A model generated the notes under the pieces. The model had not been told where the DNA came from, made no database searches, and saw only the letters and a list, made by a program, of their open reading frames with translations. This document shows, piece by piece, positions 8,074 through 17,703 of a DNA stretch of 64,000 nt. Position numbers and translations under genes: made by a program. The DNA is from Arthrobacter sp. zg-Y769 (GTDB lineage: Bacteria > Actinomycetota > Actinomycetes > Actinomycetales > Micrococcaceae), in the NCBI RefSeq assembly GCF_020907405.1, contig NZ_JAJJOE010000008.1, forward strand, positions 419,609 through 483,608, given 5' to 3'. Position 1 is the stretch's first letter; the number at the start of each line of letters is the position of its first letter.

Positions 8074-9402
8074 ATGCAGGATCTACGGCTGGTGGGTGTC
8101 CATGAAGGTGGCGAACATCTGCTGTTAAGCGGCAAGGGCGGGGAAACCTTCCGTCTCCGGATCGATGAAGCACTCCGGGTGGCGGCGTCGCGCCCCTCAC
8201 ACCGGTCCGCGCCGCAGGCTGCTCCGGCCGCCGGCACCAGCATGAGTCCGCGGGATATCCAGGCCCGCATCCGTTCCGGTGCCAGCGCCGAAGAGGTGGC
8301 CGAACTTTCCGGCCACGACCTTGCACACATCCGCCGCTACGAAGGCCCCGTCCTCGCTGAACGTGAATACGTTGCACGCCAGGCGCAGGGCGTCGAGGTT
8401 GCTGCACCGATGTCCGCCACCCATGACGGCTACCGCAGTGCCTTCGGTGAGAATCCGGTAAATCTCGGTGACATGGTGCTGCACCGGCTGCGCTCCTTCG
8501 GCGTCGATCCCGACTCCGTTGAGTGGGATGCCTGGCGCCGTCCGGATGGAACCTGGGAGGTGGTGGCCCGTTTCGCGCTCACCGAGAAGTCCCGGGTAGC
8601 CATCGGCGAAGAGCCGCCCGCCCGCTGGATTTTCAGCCCGCTGCGCAAGAGCGTGACCAACACCAACCGCTGGGCGCAGGTCCTCAGCGAGCTGGAACCG
8701 CTGGACACACCCGTGCCCACCCGCCGGCTGGCCGCCGTCGCGGACCGGGTTTTCGACTTCGAAGCGGAAGGCGGCCCCCAGGAGCCCGCCGACGAAACCG
8801 ACAACATCCTCGAAGCCCTCCGGTCGCGCCGCGGCCAGCGGCTGGGAAGCGATGAAGACGGCGACGATGCCCTGGCAACCCTGCTGTCCAAGGGCAGCGT
8901 CCCCGCGGCGCACCCGCGGGAGGGCACCCCGGACACCGAGGACGAAGACAACGTCAAGCGTCCGCGCACCGGCCGTCTGACCCTGGCACCGTCGGTCGAG
9001 TCGGTGGACGGTGATGATCCGGTGGATCCGGTCACCCTCCCCGGAAGCGTCACCCAGACCCGGGAAATCAGTGTTCTTGCCCGCCCGTTCCGCCGGCGTA
9101 CGGCCCGTACCGAAGAGCCGGCCGCCCCTGCCGAGGACAAGCCCAACCCGGCCGCTGAGACGGGTGCAGCCGTTCCGGACGAAGCACCGGTTTCCGAAGA
9201 GCCGTCAGCCCGAAAGAATGCCGGGCGCGATTTCCCCTGGGACCGCCTGCCCAACGGTGGTAAGGACCAGCGGCTGGATGAGTCCAACGCCGATAAATCC
9301 GACGGCAAGGACGACGGCGCCCAGGAACGGCGCGCCATCAAGCCGAAACGGTCCTCTGTCCCCTCCTGGGATGAGATCGTCTTCGGCACCAAGGGCGACT
9401 AG
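8074..9402 (+). CDS. sepH: SepH cell-division regulator (DUF3071)
   Basis: SepH is an actinobacterial FtsZ-binding protein that stimulates FtsZ assembly at division sites. The 442-residue protein opens with the conserved MQDLRLVGVHEGGEHLLL and carries an HTH-bearing DUF3071 domain (to about 190) with the motif MSPRDIQARIRSGAS. A long, disordered, acidic and proline-rich C-terminal half follows. Start ATG 8074 was chosen because GGAGG is correctly spaced and the family begins here; an in-frame GTG at 8059 is less likely. It is convergent with the thymidine kinase gene. Confidence 0.93.
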   Translation: MQDLRLVGVHEGGEHLLLSGKGGETFRLRIDEALRVAASRPSHRSAPQAAPAAGTSMSPRDIQARIRSGASAEEVAELSGHDLAHIRRYEGPVLAEREYVARQAQGVEVAAPMSATHDGYRSAFGENPVNLGDMVLHRLRSFGVDPDSVEWDAWRRPDGTWEVVARFALTEKSRVAIGEEPPARWIFSPLRKSVTNTNRWAQVLSELEPLDTPVPTRRLAAVADRVFDFEAEGGPQEPADETDNILEALRSRRGQRLGSDEDGDDALATLLSKGSVPAAHPREGTPDTEDEDNVKRPRTGRLTLAPSVESVDGDDPVDPVTLPGSVTQTREISVLARPFRRRTARTEEPAAPAEDKPNPAAETGAAVPDEAPVSEEPSARKNAGRDFPWDRLPNGGKDQRLDESNADKSDGKDDGAQERRAIKPKRSSVPSWDEIVFGTKGD

Positions 9403-9429
9403 CCCCTGCCGCCGGCTTCCGGTCGGGTA

Positions 9430-9450
9430 AGGGGAGGCCAGCCCTCCCCT
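9430..9450. terminator. Hairpin between convergent sepH and thymidine kinase genes
   Basis: There is a perfect 8-bp stem (AGGGGAGG/CCTCCCCT, loop CCAGC). An alternative, mutually exclusive stem uses the right arm (AGCCCTCC with GGAGGGCT, about 9440-9465). T-tracts are poor, so termination in either direction is plausible but not certain. Confidence 0.55.
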
Positions 9451-9519
9451 GGTCCCGGGAGGGCTCTGGTTCAACAATTACGTGGCTTGGCGGGACGGAC
9501 GGCTAATCGCGTTGGGCGC

Positions 9520-10350
9520 CTAGCGCCGGAACGGTTCCGGTCGGGACTCCACGGAGCATACCGACGCCGACTCCTGGTCCTGGTCCAGCGTGGCTGCCTG
9601 CTGCGCGGTAACCCTGCGCATGTAGTGCCGGCGGCATAACGTCTCATAACCAATGACGGGGCCGGCGGCCTCCGCAAAAGTTCCCGGGCCTTCGGCACCC
9701 AGCAGGTCATCGGCGTCGAACAAGGGCTGGTCGTCGAACAGGGGCCGGTCCTCGAACAAAGGCACTTCCTCAACCGGCGGCTGCCCGGCCTGGGCGGCAG
9801 CGGCCGAAGCCGGGGTGCGGGACTCGACGTCCCCCACTACTACCTGGTCCCCTTCCGTCACCATCACGCCGTCGACCGTACGCGCGTTGTGGGTGGCGCG
9901 GCGCCCGCACCAGCACAGGGCCCGCACCTGGAGGACCTCCATCCGGTCCGCCAGCTCCACGAGGCGCTGCGACCCGGGGAAGAGCCGCGTCCTGAAGTCG
10001 GACGTGATGCCGAAGGCAAACACGTCAATGTCCATCTCGTCCACGATGGAGGCCAGCTGTTCAACCTGTGCGGCGCTGTAGAACTGCGCCTCATCGCAGA
10101 TGACGTAGTCCACGTTGTGCCCGGACGCTCGGCAGCGCAGCACCTCGGCCCAGAAGTCCGTATCGTCACGGACTTCGACTGCCGGAGTCTGCAGGCCGAG
10201 GCGGCTGGAAATCATGGACTCCCCCGCCCGGTCATTGCGGCTGAACAGGATGCCGCCGCGGCCGCGGGCACTGTGGTTGTAGTCCATCTGGAGGGCGAGC
10301 GTGGATTTGCCGCAGTCCATGGTGCCGGAGAAAAAGACGAGTTCCGCCAT
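9520..10350 (-). CDS. tdk: Thymidine kinase (TK1-type) with an insertion in the zinc lobe
   Basis: The enzyme phosphorylates thymidine to dTMP in the salvage pathway. From ATG 10350 (GGCGGAAAG upstream) the protein has 276 residues. The P-loop is SGTMDCGKST (8-17), the Walker B/catalytic segment is CDEAQFY (85-91), and the zinc ligands are CxC at 146/148 and CxxH at 239/242. Between the two halves of the zinc site lies about 55 extra residues (about 176-232), Ala/Pro-rich then acidic, with three PLF repeats (PLFED, PLFDD, PLFDA). Typical TK1 enzymes have a much shorter loop there. The phosphodiesterase gene ends 2 bp upstream, so they are probably cotranscribed. Confidence 0.93.
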   Translation of the reverse strand: MAELVFFSGTMDCGKSTLALQMDYNHSARGRGGILFSRNDRAGESMISSRLGLQTPAVEVRDDTDFWAEVLRCRASGHNVDYVICDEAQFYSAAQVEQLASIVDEMDIDVFAFGITSDFRTRLFPGSQRLVELADRMEVLQVRALCWCGRRATHNARTVDGVMVTEGDQVVVGDVESRTPASAAAAQAGQPPVEEVPLFEDRPLFDDQPLFDADDLLGAEGPGTFAEAAGPVIGYETLCRRHYMRRVTAQQAATLDQDQESASVCSVESRPEPFRR

Positions 10351-10352
10351 GG

Positions 10353-11561
10353 CTACTTTCCGCCCTGCGTCGTGGAGGACTTGGCTTTGCCTGTTTCGGG
10401 CCGGGCCAGGATGAGGAGGGGAACCTCGCACTCCGCCTTAGTGAGCGACCCGTGCTGGCCGGTGACCTCAAGCGCCGAGGCAGCCACCCGGCGCGTGTCG
10501 AACAAGGCGATCGGCTCGCGGGCGGCGACCATCAGGTCCCCGATGCGCGGCAGGACGGCTGCGTCGACCTCGGGGCCGAAGTAACCGGCGCGCACGGCCT
10601 CGTCCCGGGTGAAAATCCATGCGCGGGTGCCGTACGCGGCCTGCCAGGCGGCTTTAAGGCGCCCGAGTGCGTCGTCGCCGGCGTCCGGCTCAAGATACAG
10701 ATGGACCATGCGCGGCTCGCCCGCCGTGTGCCGGACTCCCTCGATCAGGTCCGGCTGCGCACTGAAATCGAACCGCTGGGACACCGGTACATCCACCATG
10801 CCGTGGTCCGCGGTCAGGACCACCAGGGTGCCGGCCGGCACCCTGGCCACCAGCCGCTTCAGGGCGCTGTCGAGTTCCTCGAGCTGGTTGCCCCACTCGG
10901 AGGACGCTGCACCGTAGCGGTGCCCTGCCTTGTCCAGCTCGTTCCAGTACAGGTACATCAGCATGCGGTCCGCTCCGGCAAGGGCATCCACGGCGGCGGA
11001 GACGCGGGCGTGGACCCCGGTTGCGGGGATGAACGTGCCGCCCCGGAGCGCGGCGCGGGTCAACGGGGAATCGGCAAAGCGGGGCAGGCTGACCGTGGCG
11101 ACCGGCACGTGCCCGGCCGCTGTCTCCAGGACGGTGGGATAGGGCTGCCACTGGAGCGGGTCCACCTCCGCATCCCAGGAACCGAGCATATTCACTACTT
11201 TGTCCTGGTCCGGATCCAGGACGTCGTATCCCACCAGGCCGTGCCGGCCGGGAGGAAGCCCCGTGCCCAGGGACGCCAGCGACGCCACCGTGGTGGTGGG
11301 GAAGGACGCACTGAGCGTACGGGCGGCGGGAAGGAACCCCTTCAGGAAGGGTGCATGGCCGCCGCGCTTCCGGAGCAGGGACAGGCCCAGCCCGTCCACC
11401 ATCACCACGCAGACGCGGCGGGCTGCGGGAAGGGACAGCAGGTTTTCGTAGCCCGGAACGCCCAGCACGGCAGCTGCGCTGGACAGCACGTCCGCTACGG
11501 ATCGTGTTCCGTATGCCGGTGCTGCCGGCAGGAGGTCAGGGGCGGCGGGGGTTGATGCCAC
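10353..11561 (-). CDS. Alkaline-phosphatase-superfamily protein (nucleotide pyrophosphatase/phosphodiesterase type)
   Basis: The 402-residue protein belongs to the alkaline phosphatase/NPP fold. The first metal-ligand motif is VVMVDGLGLSLL, the nucleophile region is SASFPTTTVASLAS (Thr nucleophile typical of NPPs), and later ligands lie in NELDKAGHRYG and LTADHGMVD. No signal peptide is visible, so it is probably cytoplasmic. Substrate is unknown. The open frame runs upstream to 11864, but that part shadows the DUF5998 gene. I chose GTG 11561, 4 bp after the DUF5998 stop, where the family-like sequence begins. Confidence 0.85.
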   Translation of the reverse strand: MASTPAAPDLLPAAPAYGTRSVADVLSSAAAVLGVPGYENLLSLPAARRVCVVMVDGLGLSLLRKRGGHAPFLKGFLPAARTLSASFPTTTVASLASLGTGLPPGRHGLVGYDVLDPDQDKVVNMLGSWDAEVDPLQWQPYPTVLETAAGHVPVATVSLPRFADSPLTRAALRGGTFIPATGVHARVSAAVDALAGADRMLMYLYWNELDKAGHRYGAASSEWGNQLEELDSALKRLVARVPAGTLVVLTADHGMVDVPVSQRFDFSAQPDLIEGVRHTAGEPRMVHLYLEPDAGDDALGRLKAAWQAAYGTRAWIFTRDEAVRAGYFGPEVDAAVLPRIGDLMVAAREPIALFDTRRVAASALEVTGQHGSLTKAECEVPLLILARPETGKAKSSTTQGGK

Positions 11562-11565
11562 GGTG

Positions 11566-12240
11566 CTAGCGCTGCGGGTGGGCACGGTTGAAGCGTCCGC
11601 CGATGCCGGGCATCCGCTGGCGCGGGTCGCTGCCCTCCACCGGACGGGGAACCGCCGTGGTATCCGTGTTGACCTTGCGCAGGGCACGGGCGAAGGCCTT
11701 GGCGTTCTGGACTGCCTGGGCGCCGTCGGCTTCGGCGCTGACGCGCAGCACAATGTCCTCCTGGGCAACGGTGCCGGTGTACCCGTGGTCGGCTTCGCAC
11801 TGCGGGTCGGAGCAGCCGGCCGGCCCCATGTCCAGCCGCTGTCCGCCGGACCAGGCAATGGCAAGCGTCATTTCCCGCACCGGGTCGGACGGCTTGTAAT
11901 TCTGCGGCTGGGCATACATGTAGCCCAGCACCACGGAGCGGATCTGTGTCACCGGAACCGATTCGGTGGAGACCTGCGCCATCATCTGCTCGCCGGCCTC
12001 GTCCAGCTGCTGGTCATCCACGTGGGTGATGACGAGCATGTCCTCGGTCAGTACCAGGACCGTGATGTGGCGGTGCACCTCGGTACGCTCAAAATGCGTC
12101 TCCAGGTGGATCAGGTGGGACAGCGGTTCGCGGCCGTCGAGGGCATCGTGGACCACGTCGGCCAAAAGCGTCGGATAGAAGCCTGCCCGTTCCATGGATG
12201 CGTCAAGGCTGCGGCGTTCAGCGGAAAGTAACGGCGACAT
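11566..12240 (-). CDS. DUF5998 family protein
   Basis: This 224-residue protein has no obvious membrane segments. The conserved actinobacterial family core includes RAGFYPTLLADVVHDAL and ETHFERTEVHRHITVLVLT. A CSDPQCEADHG segment (about 143-153) holds two cysteines and a histidine that could bind metal. Function is unknown. It heads a tight reverse-strand set with the phosphodiesterase-like and thymidine kinase genes. Confidence 0.82.
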   Translation of the reverse strand: MSPLLSAERRSLDASMERAGFYPTLLADVVHDALDGREPLSHLIHLETHFERTEVHRHITVLVLTEDMLVITHVDDQQLDEAGEQMMAQVSTESVPVTQIRSVVLGYMYAQPQNYKPSDPVREMTLAIAWSGGQRLDMGPAGCSDPQCEADHGYTGTVAQEDIVLRVSAEADGAQAVQNAKAFARALRKVNTDTTAVPRPVEGSDPRQRMPGIGGRFNRAHPQR

Positions 12241-12301
12241 GATTCCAGTTTCCCCCAGACCGCCCCTTCATGCCTAAATGGCGCGCGGGTGGTGGAAAAG
12301 A

Positions 12302-15025
12302 TCAGTCCCGCATTGCGCGCCTGGCACTGTCGGTGCGGCGCTGCGGGTTGCCCAGCCGGACGTCCGCACTCAGCACGGTGACGCCGTCCGCGGAAACCAG
12401 GACCGGATTGATTTCGATCAGGGCGATCTGCGGATGCTCGTCCTTCAGGACGGCCAGCCGGGCGATCAGGTCCTCCAGCGCCGCGATGTCGGCTTCGGGC
12501 AGTCCCTGGTAACCGAAGAGCTTGGCAGCGGCCCGGGGGCTGCGTACCAGATCGGCAATGTCCCGGTCCGTCAGCGGGGGAACGCCGTGCGCCCAGTCAT
12601 CCAGGAGGCTGGTGGCGTCACCGGCGAGTCCGAAGGAGATCACCGGTCCCAGCAGCGGATCCTCGATGGCCCTGATGCGGCACCCCTGCCCGCTGTTGGC
12701 CATGGATTGGACTTCCATTTCGAATTCGCCGTAGCGGCGCAGTGCCTGGTGCATCTGCTCGATGTTGGTCCGGAGCGCCTCCGGCGTGGAAATGTTCAGC
12801 CGTACCCCGCCCAGGTCCAGGCGGTGGCGCAGGTGCCCTTCACGGGTCTTGACTGCGACCGGCCAGCCGAGCTGTTCGGCGGCGGCCACTGCCTCGTCCG
12901 GCGTGGAGAAGCTGACGGACGGCAGCACGGGGATGCGGTAGAAGTCCAGGAGCGTGGCGGTCTGCCCGGAGTCCAGCCGGGTGAGGGTGTCACCTTCCAC
13001 CCGGTCCATCAGCGAGTCGATGTAGGCCGCCGCACCTTCGGTGTCGACGTCGGCGGGTTCCACGAAGCTGCCGTGGTCCCGGCCGGCCCACTCGGTGTAG
13101 CGGACCACTGATGCCAGGGCGGCGACCGCTGCTCCGGGGCTGCTGAAGCACGGCAGTCCATCCCCGGGGACATCGGGGTCCGCCGCGAGCAGGCCTTCCA
13201 CGTGCGTGCGCGGATCCACGATCCCGGTGAATGCAGCGACCAGCGGTTTGCCGGTCTCCTGCACGCATTCGGCCAGCGCGGCGGCTATCGCTTCCGTCCT
13301 CAGCCCGGGTGCCGGGAGGATCGCGACGACGCCGGCGTCCACGGCGTCGTCGGAAAGCACCTCAATGACCGTCCGGCGCAGCTGCGGCAGGGCTACGCTC
13401 ATCCCGGTGTCCAGCGCCAGTTCCGTCTCAAGGCGCGTGATGTCCAGGTCCAGGCCGGTGCACGCATCGGCGAGGACCCGGCCCAGCGCCGCCGAATTGC
13501 TGAAGACCGCGACCCGGCGCCCGCGCGGCAGCGGCTGGCTGACGGCGATCTGCGCCACGTCGATCAGCTGCTCGTTGGTGCTCACGCGGATCACGCCGGA
13601 CTGGCGGAGCATCGCGTCCAGGGCACCGGGTGGAGCCTGGGTGGTCCGTACGGCGTGGCCGGGCGGAAGCTGGAGGCCGGTCACATCGGATTTGGCGACG
13701 ATCACGGGTTTGGTGCGTGCCAGCCTGCGGGCCAGGCGGGAGAACTTACGCGGGTTTCCCACCGACTCCAGGTACATCGCCACCACGCGCGTATCGGCGT
13801 CGTCCTCCCAGTACTGCATCGCGTCATTGCCGGAGACGTCGGCCCGGTTGCCGGCCGAGATGGTGGAGGACAGCCCCAGGCCGCGGCGCTGGGCGGTGGC
13901 GTAGAGCAGGACGCCGATGGCGGCGGACTGGCTGAAGAGCCCCAGTCCCCCGCGGCGGGGCAGCGCCGGTGCCATGGAGGCGTTCAGGGAAACATCCGGC
14001 CGGGTGTTGATCAAACCCAGCGACGCCGGTCCCACCACCCGCATGCCGTGTGCCCGTGCCCGCCGGACCAGGGCACGCTGGCGGGCCAGTCCCTCCGGGC
14101 CCTTCGGCCCGAAACCTGCGGTGACCACCAGCAGGGCTTTCACTCCTGCGGCGGCGCATTCGTCCGCGACTTCCAGGACCTGCTCGTAAGGCACCGCTAT
14201 GACGGCCAGCTGGACGGTTTCCGGAACTTCCGTAATCCCGGCATAGGAAATCATGCCCGCAAGTTCGAAGGCTTCCGGGTTGATCGCATAGACGGCGCCC
14301 TTGAAGCCGCCCTCGATGATGTGCTCCAGCAGCTGGTAGCCCACCGAGCCCCATTCCCGGCTGGCTCCGATCACGGCGATGGACGACGGCGAGAGCAGGT
14401 CCGCCACGCTGCGCGCTTCGGCGCGGTGCTCGCGTGCTTCCATGACCGCGAGCGATTTCTCCGTGGGGTCGATGTTGAAGTCCAAGGCGATCACGCCGTC
14501 GTCGAAGTGCCGGCTTACCTCGTATCCGGCGTCGGCGAAGACGCCGATCATTTTGCGGTTCTCGGGCAGGACCTCGGCGGAGAAGCGGCGGATGCCGTTC
14601 TCCCGGGCGGCGGCGGCCAGGTGTTCCAGCAGGATGGACCCCAGGCCGCGTCCCTGGTGGCCGTCGGCGATGTTGAAGGCAACCTCTGCCTCGGTGGGGT
14701 CGTCGAGGCGGTCGTAGCGACCGATGCCGATGATTTCATCACCAATGGTGATGACAAACGCCACGCGGTCCCGGTAGTCCACGTTGGTGAAGCGCTCAAG
14801 CTCCTTGTTGCTGAGCTTGGCCTTGTAGGTAAAGAAGCGAAGGTAGATGGAGGTCTGCGACTGGCGCATGTGGAAGGCCTGCAGCGCGTCTGCGTCCGAG
14901 GGGGAAACCGGGCGTAAATGGCCGGTGCCTCCGTCGCGCAACACGACGTCGGCTTCCCAATATTCGGGGTAATGTCCCTGCTCCACCATAGAATCAGAGT
15001 AGTGGGCAATCTTCCACATAGTCAT
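12302..15025 (-). CDS. GNAT/NDP-forming acyl-CoA synthetase fusion (type II protein lysine acetyltransferase, Pat-like)
   Basis: The 907-residue protein has an N-terminal GNAT domain (about 30-190; acetyl-CoA motif [12 protein letters not shown]). An ADP-forming acyl-CoA synthetase-like region follows: CoA-binding domain from about 205 ([15 protein letters not shown]), ligase-CoA domain, then an ATP-grasp domain from about 680 ([10 protein letters not shown]). N-terminal GNAT placement matches Streptomyces-type Pat enzymes that acetylate and switch off acyl-CoA synthetases. Where true synthetases carry the phospho-histidine loop (SSHTGSLAG-like), this protein has [13 protein letters not shown], so the synthetase part may be a sensor rather than an enzyme. 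It is divergent from parC. Confidence 0.88.
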   Translation of the reverse strand: MTMWKIAHYSDSMVEQGHYPEYWEADVVLRDGGTGHLRPVSPSDADALQAFHMRQSQTSIYLRFFTYKAKLSNKELERFTNVDYRDRVAFVITIGDEIIGIGRYDRLDDPTEAEVAFNIADGHQGRGLGSILLEHLAAAARENGIRRFSAEVLPENRKMIGVFADAGYEVSRHFDDGVIALDFNIDPTEKSLAVMEAREHRAEARSVADLLSPSSIAVIGASREWGSVGYQLLEHIIEGGFKGAVYAINPEAFELAGMISYAGITEVPETVQLAVIAVPYEQVLEVADECAAAGVKALLVVTAGFGPKGPEGLARQRALVRRARAHGMRVVGPASLGLINTRPDVSLNASMAPALPRRGGLGLFSQSAAIGVLLYATAQRRGLGLSSTISAGNRADVSGNDAMQYWEDDADTRVVAMYLESVGNPRKFSRLARRLARTKPVIVAKSDVTGLQLPPGHAVRTTQAPPGALDAMLRQSGVIRVSTNEQLIDVAQIAVSQPLPRGRRVAVFSNSAALGRVLADACTGLDLDITRLETELALDTGMSVALPQLRRTVIEVLSDDAVDAGVVAILPAPGLRTEAIAAALAECVQETGKPLVAAFTGIVDPRTHVEGLLAADPDVPGDGLPCFSSPGAAVAALASVVRYTEWAGRDHGSFVEPADVDTEGAAAYIDSLMDRVEGDTLTRLDSGQTATLLDFYRIPVLPSVSFSTPDEAVAAAEQLGWPVAVKTREGHLRHRLDLGGVRLNISTPEALRTNIEQMHQALRRYGEFEMEVQSMANSGQGCRIRAIEDPLLGPVISFGLAGDATSLLDDWAHGVPPLTDRDIADLVRSPRAAAKLFGYQGLPEADIAALEDLIARLAVLKDEHPQIALIEINPVLVSADGVTVLSADVRLGNPQRRTDSARRAMRD

Positions 15026-15116
15026 CTACCCGCTCCGTACAGCGTGGTTCCATACCGCGGCGATTACGTACGGCGCGGAATCCTATTCCCTAACACTGCA
15101 AGGATTCGACAACAGC

Positions 15117-17615
15117 ATGGCCCGGCGCCAACCCGTCTCCAAATCCGTACCCGGCGAAAAGATCGCCGAGAACATCATCGAGATAGATGTCACCACCGAG
15201 ATGGAGGGCTCCTTCCTCGAATACGCCTACTCGGTGATCTATTCGCGTGCCCTGCCCGATGCACGCGACGGCCTGAAGCCTGTCCAGCGGCGCATCCTGT
15301 ACATGATGTCGGACATGGGGCTGCGGCCGGACCGCGGGCATGTGAAGTCCGCCCGCGTGGTGGGTGAGGTGATGGGCAAGCTCCACCCGCACGGAGACAC
15401 GGCGATTTACGACGCCATGGTGCGCATGGCACAGGACTGGGCGCTGCGCCTGCCGCTGATTGACGGCCACGGCAACTTCGGCTCGCTCGACGACGGCCCG
15501 GCTGCCGCCCGCTATACCGAAGCCCGGCTGGCGGCCCCTGCCCTGACCCTGACGGACCACCTCGACGAAGACGTGGTGGACTTCGTCCCGAACTATGACA
15601 ACCAGCTCCAGCAGCCCGAAGTGCTGCCGGCCGCCTTCCCCAACCTGCTGGTCAACGGTGCCACGGGTATTGCCGTGGGCATGGCCACGAACATGGCCCC
15701 GCACAACCTCGGCGAGGTTATTGCCGCCACGCAGCACCTGATCGCCAACCCCGATGCCGGGCTGGATGAGCTGATGCGGTTCATCCCGGGGCCGGACCTG
15801 CCCACGGGCGGACGGATTGTCGGCCTGGACGGTATCCGCGACGCCTACGCCACCGGCCGCGGTTCCTTCAAGACACGCGCCAAGGTGGAGGTGGAGCAGC
15901 TCACCGCCCGCCGCACCGGCCTGGTGGTGACCGAGCTGCCGTACATGGTCGGCCCGGAAAAGGTCATTGAAAAGATCAAGGACGCCGTAACGTCCAAGAA
16001 GCTCCAGGGCATCTCCGACATTGTGGACCTCACCGACCGGAGCCACGGCCTGCGCCTGGTGATCGAGCTGAAGAACGGGTTCAACCCCAACGCGGTACTC
16101 GCCCAGCTCTACAAGTTCACGCCCATGGAGGATTCCTTCGGCATCAACAACGTCACGCTGGTGGACGGCCAGCCCCGGACCCTGGGCCTGGTTGAGCTGC
16201 TGCAGGTCTACGTTGCGCACCGTCTCGGCGTGGTCCGCCGCCGCACCGCCTACCGGCTGAGCCGGAAGAAGGACCGGCTGCACCTGGTCGAGGGCCTCCT
16301 GATCGCCATTGTCGACATTGACGAAGTCATCCAGATCATCCGGTCCTCGGATGAAACCGCCCAGGCCCGGGAACGGCTGATGGCGGTCTACGACCTGACC
16401 GAAGTGCAGGCCAGCCACATCCTCGAGCTGCGCCTGCGGCAGCTGACCAAGTACTCCCGGATCGAGCTCGAAAAGGAGCAGGACGAGCTGCGGAAGGCCA
16501 TCGAGGAGCTCGAGGCGATCCTCGGGTCGGAGCAGCGCCTGCGCTCCCTGGTCTCGGATGAACTGGGCGAGGTGGCGGCAAAATATGCGACGCCGCGGCG
16601 TACCGTGCTGCTCGAGTCCGAGGCCGCCTCTCCGCTGAAGGGGGCGGCGGTGACCGCCGCTGCGGGCGCTGCGGGCAAGGGCGCCAAGGCGGTCCTGCCG
16701 CTGGAAATTCCCGATGACCCCTGCTGGGCGATCCTGTCCGCCTCCGGCCAGGTGGCCCGGACCTCGGACCAGGAGCCGCTCGCCGAAGGCGGGCAGCGGG
16801 TGCGCCACGATGTGTTCCGCTCGGTGGTAAAGACCACCGCCCGGGGCGAGATCGGTGCGCTGACCTCCTCGGGCCGGATGATCCGCATCTCCGTCCTGGA
16901 CCTGCCCGCGCTGCCTTCGACAGCAGGCCTGCCCAACCTGGCCGGCGGTGTGCCGGTGAAGGAATTCATGACCCTGGGCAAGGGCGAGAAGCTGGTGGGA
17001 CTCGTTCCGTTGAACTCCGTGGTGGCCATCGGTACCCGCAACGGTGTGGTGAAGCGCGTCAATCCCGATTACCCGCTGAACCGTGACGACTGGGAAGCAA
17101 TCACGCTCAAGCCCAAGGACGAGGTCATCGGGGTGTCCGTGGCTGCCGATGAGACGGATGAACTGGTCTTCATCACCCGCTCGGCGCAGCTGCTGCACTT
17201 CCCTGCCTCCACGGTCCGCGCCCAGGGCCGCACGGCCGGCGGCGTAGCCGGGATCAAGCTGGCAGCCGGCGACGCCGCCGTGTTCTTCGGTGCCGTCGCT
17301 GCCGAGGATCCCGACGCCGTCGTCGTCACGGTTTCCACCACCACCGAGGCGCTGCCGGGCACCCCCGGCGGCTCGGTGAAGGTGACACCGTTTGCGGAGT
17401 ACCCGGCGAAGGGCCGGGCCACCGCCGGTGTCCGCGCGCACCGCTTCCTGAAGGGCGAAGATTCCCTGTCGGTGGCCTGGGCCGGACACGGTCCCGCGAA
17501 GGCATCCGCGGCCAACGGCGTGGCGCGTGCGCTGCCCACCGAGCACGGACGCCGCGACGGGTCCGGCGTGCCGCTGGCCAACGCGGTGGACGCCGTCGGT
17601 CCGAGCCAGGGCTGA
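15117..17615 (+). CDS. parC: DNA topoisomerase IV subunit A (GyrA paralogue)
   Basis: This 832-residue type IIA topoisomerase subunit cleaves and rejoins DNA to unlink chromosomes together with ParE. The catalytic tyrosine is Y133 ([10 protein letters not shown]). The quinolone-resistance region reads [10 protein letters not shown] with Thr95 at the position of E. coli GyrA Ser83. A coiled-coil arm (about 430-500) precedes the C-terminal beta-pinwheel, which lacks a canonical GyrA-box. I assign ParC rather than GyrA because its partner, a ParE-type ATPase, lies 13 kb away beside sigA, the same neighbourhood as in Streptomyces. The ATG has AAGGA about 12 nt upstream. Confidence 0.9.
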   Translation: MARRQPVSKSVPGEKIAENIIEIDVTTEMEGSFLEYAYSVIYSRALPDARDGLKPVQRRILYMMSDMGLRPDRGHVKSARVVGEVMGKLHPHGDTAIYDAMVRMAQDWALRLPLIDGHGNFGSLDDGPAAARYTEARLAAPALTLTDHLDEDVVDFVPNYDNQLQQPEVLPAAFPNLLVNGATGIAVGMATNMAPHNLGEVIAATQHLIANPDAGLDELMRFIPGPDLPTGGRIVGLDGIRDAYATGRGSFKTRAKVEVEQLTARRTGLVVTELPYMVGPEKVIEKIKDAVTSKKLQGISDIVDLTDRSHGLRLVIELKNGFNPNAVLAQLYKFTPMEDSFGINNVTLVDGQPRTLGLVELLQVYVAHRLGVVRRRTAYRLSRKKDRLHLVEGLLIAIVDIDEVIQIIRSSDETAQARERLMAVYDLTEVQASHILELRLRQLTKYSRIELEKEQDELRKAIEELEAILGSEQRLRSLVSDELGEVAAKYATPRRTVLLESEAASPLKGAAVTAAAGAAGKGAKAVLPLEIPDDPCWAILSASGQVARTSDQEPLAEGGQRVRHDVFRSVVKTTARGEIGALTSSGRMIRISVLDLPALPSTAGLPNLAGGVPVKEFMTLGKGEKLVGLVPLNSVVAIGTRNGVVKRVNPDYPLNRDDWEAITLKPKDEVIGVSVAADETDELVFITRSAQLLHFPASTVRAQGRTAGGVAGIKLAAGDAAVFFGAVAAEDPDAVVVTVSTTTEALPGTPGGSVKVTPFAEYPAKGRATAGVRAHRFLKGEDSLSVAWAGHGPAKASAANGVARALPTEHGRRDGSGVPLANAVDAVGPSQG

Positions 17616-17632
17616 CGCCGGCTGTAAACAAC

Positions 17633-17676
17633 GGGCCGGGCCGCGGAGCTGAATGCTCCACCGCCCGGCCCTTTTT
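17633..17676 (+). terminator. Rho-independent terminator of parC
   Basis: A 9-bp GC stem (GGGCCGGGC/GCCCGGCCC) encloses a second stem (GGAGC/GCTCC) and is followed by five T residues at 17672-17676. It lies 18 bp after the parC stop. Confidence 0.85.
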
Positions 17677-17703
17677 CCTGCTGGCTACCTACCGGCCTGC
17701 CTA

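Noticed and set aside
15090..17546. 818-residue open frame opposite parC
   Set aside because: Antisense to a gene with topoisomerase motifs; His/Gly/Gln-rich without domains.
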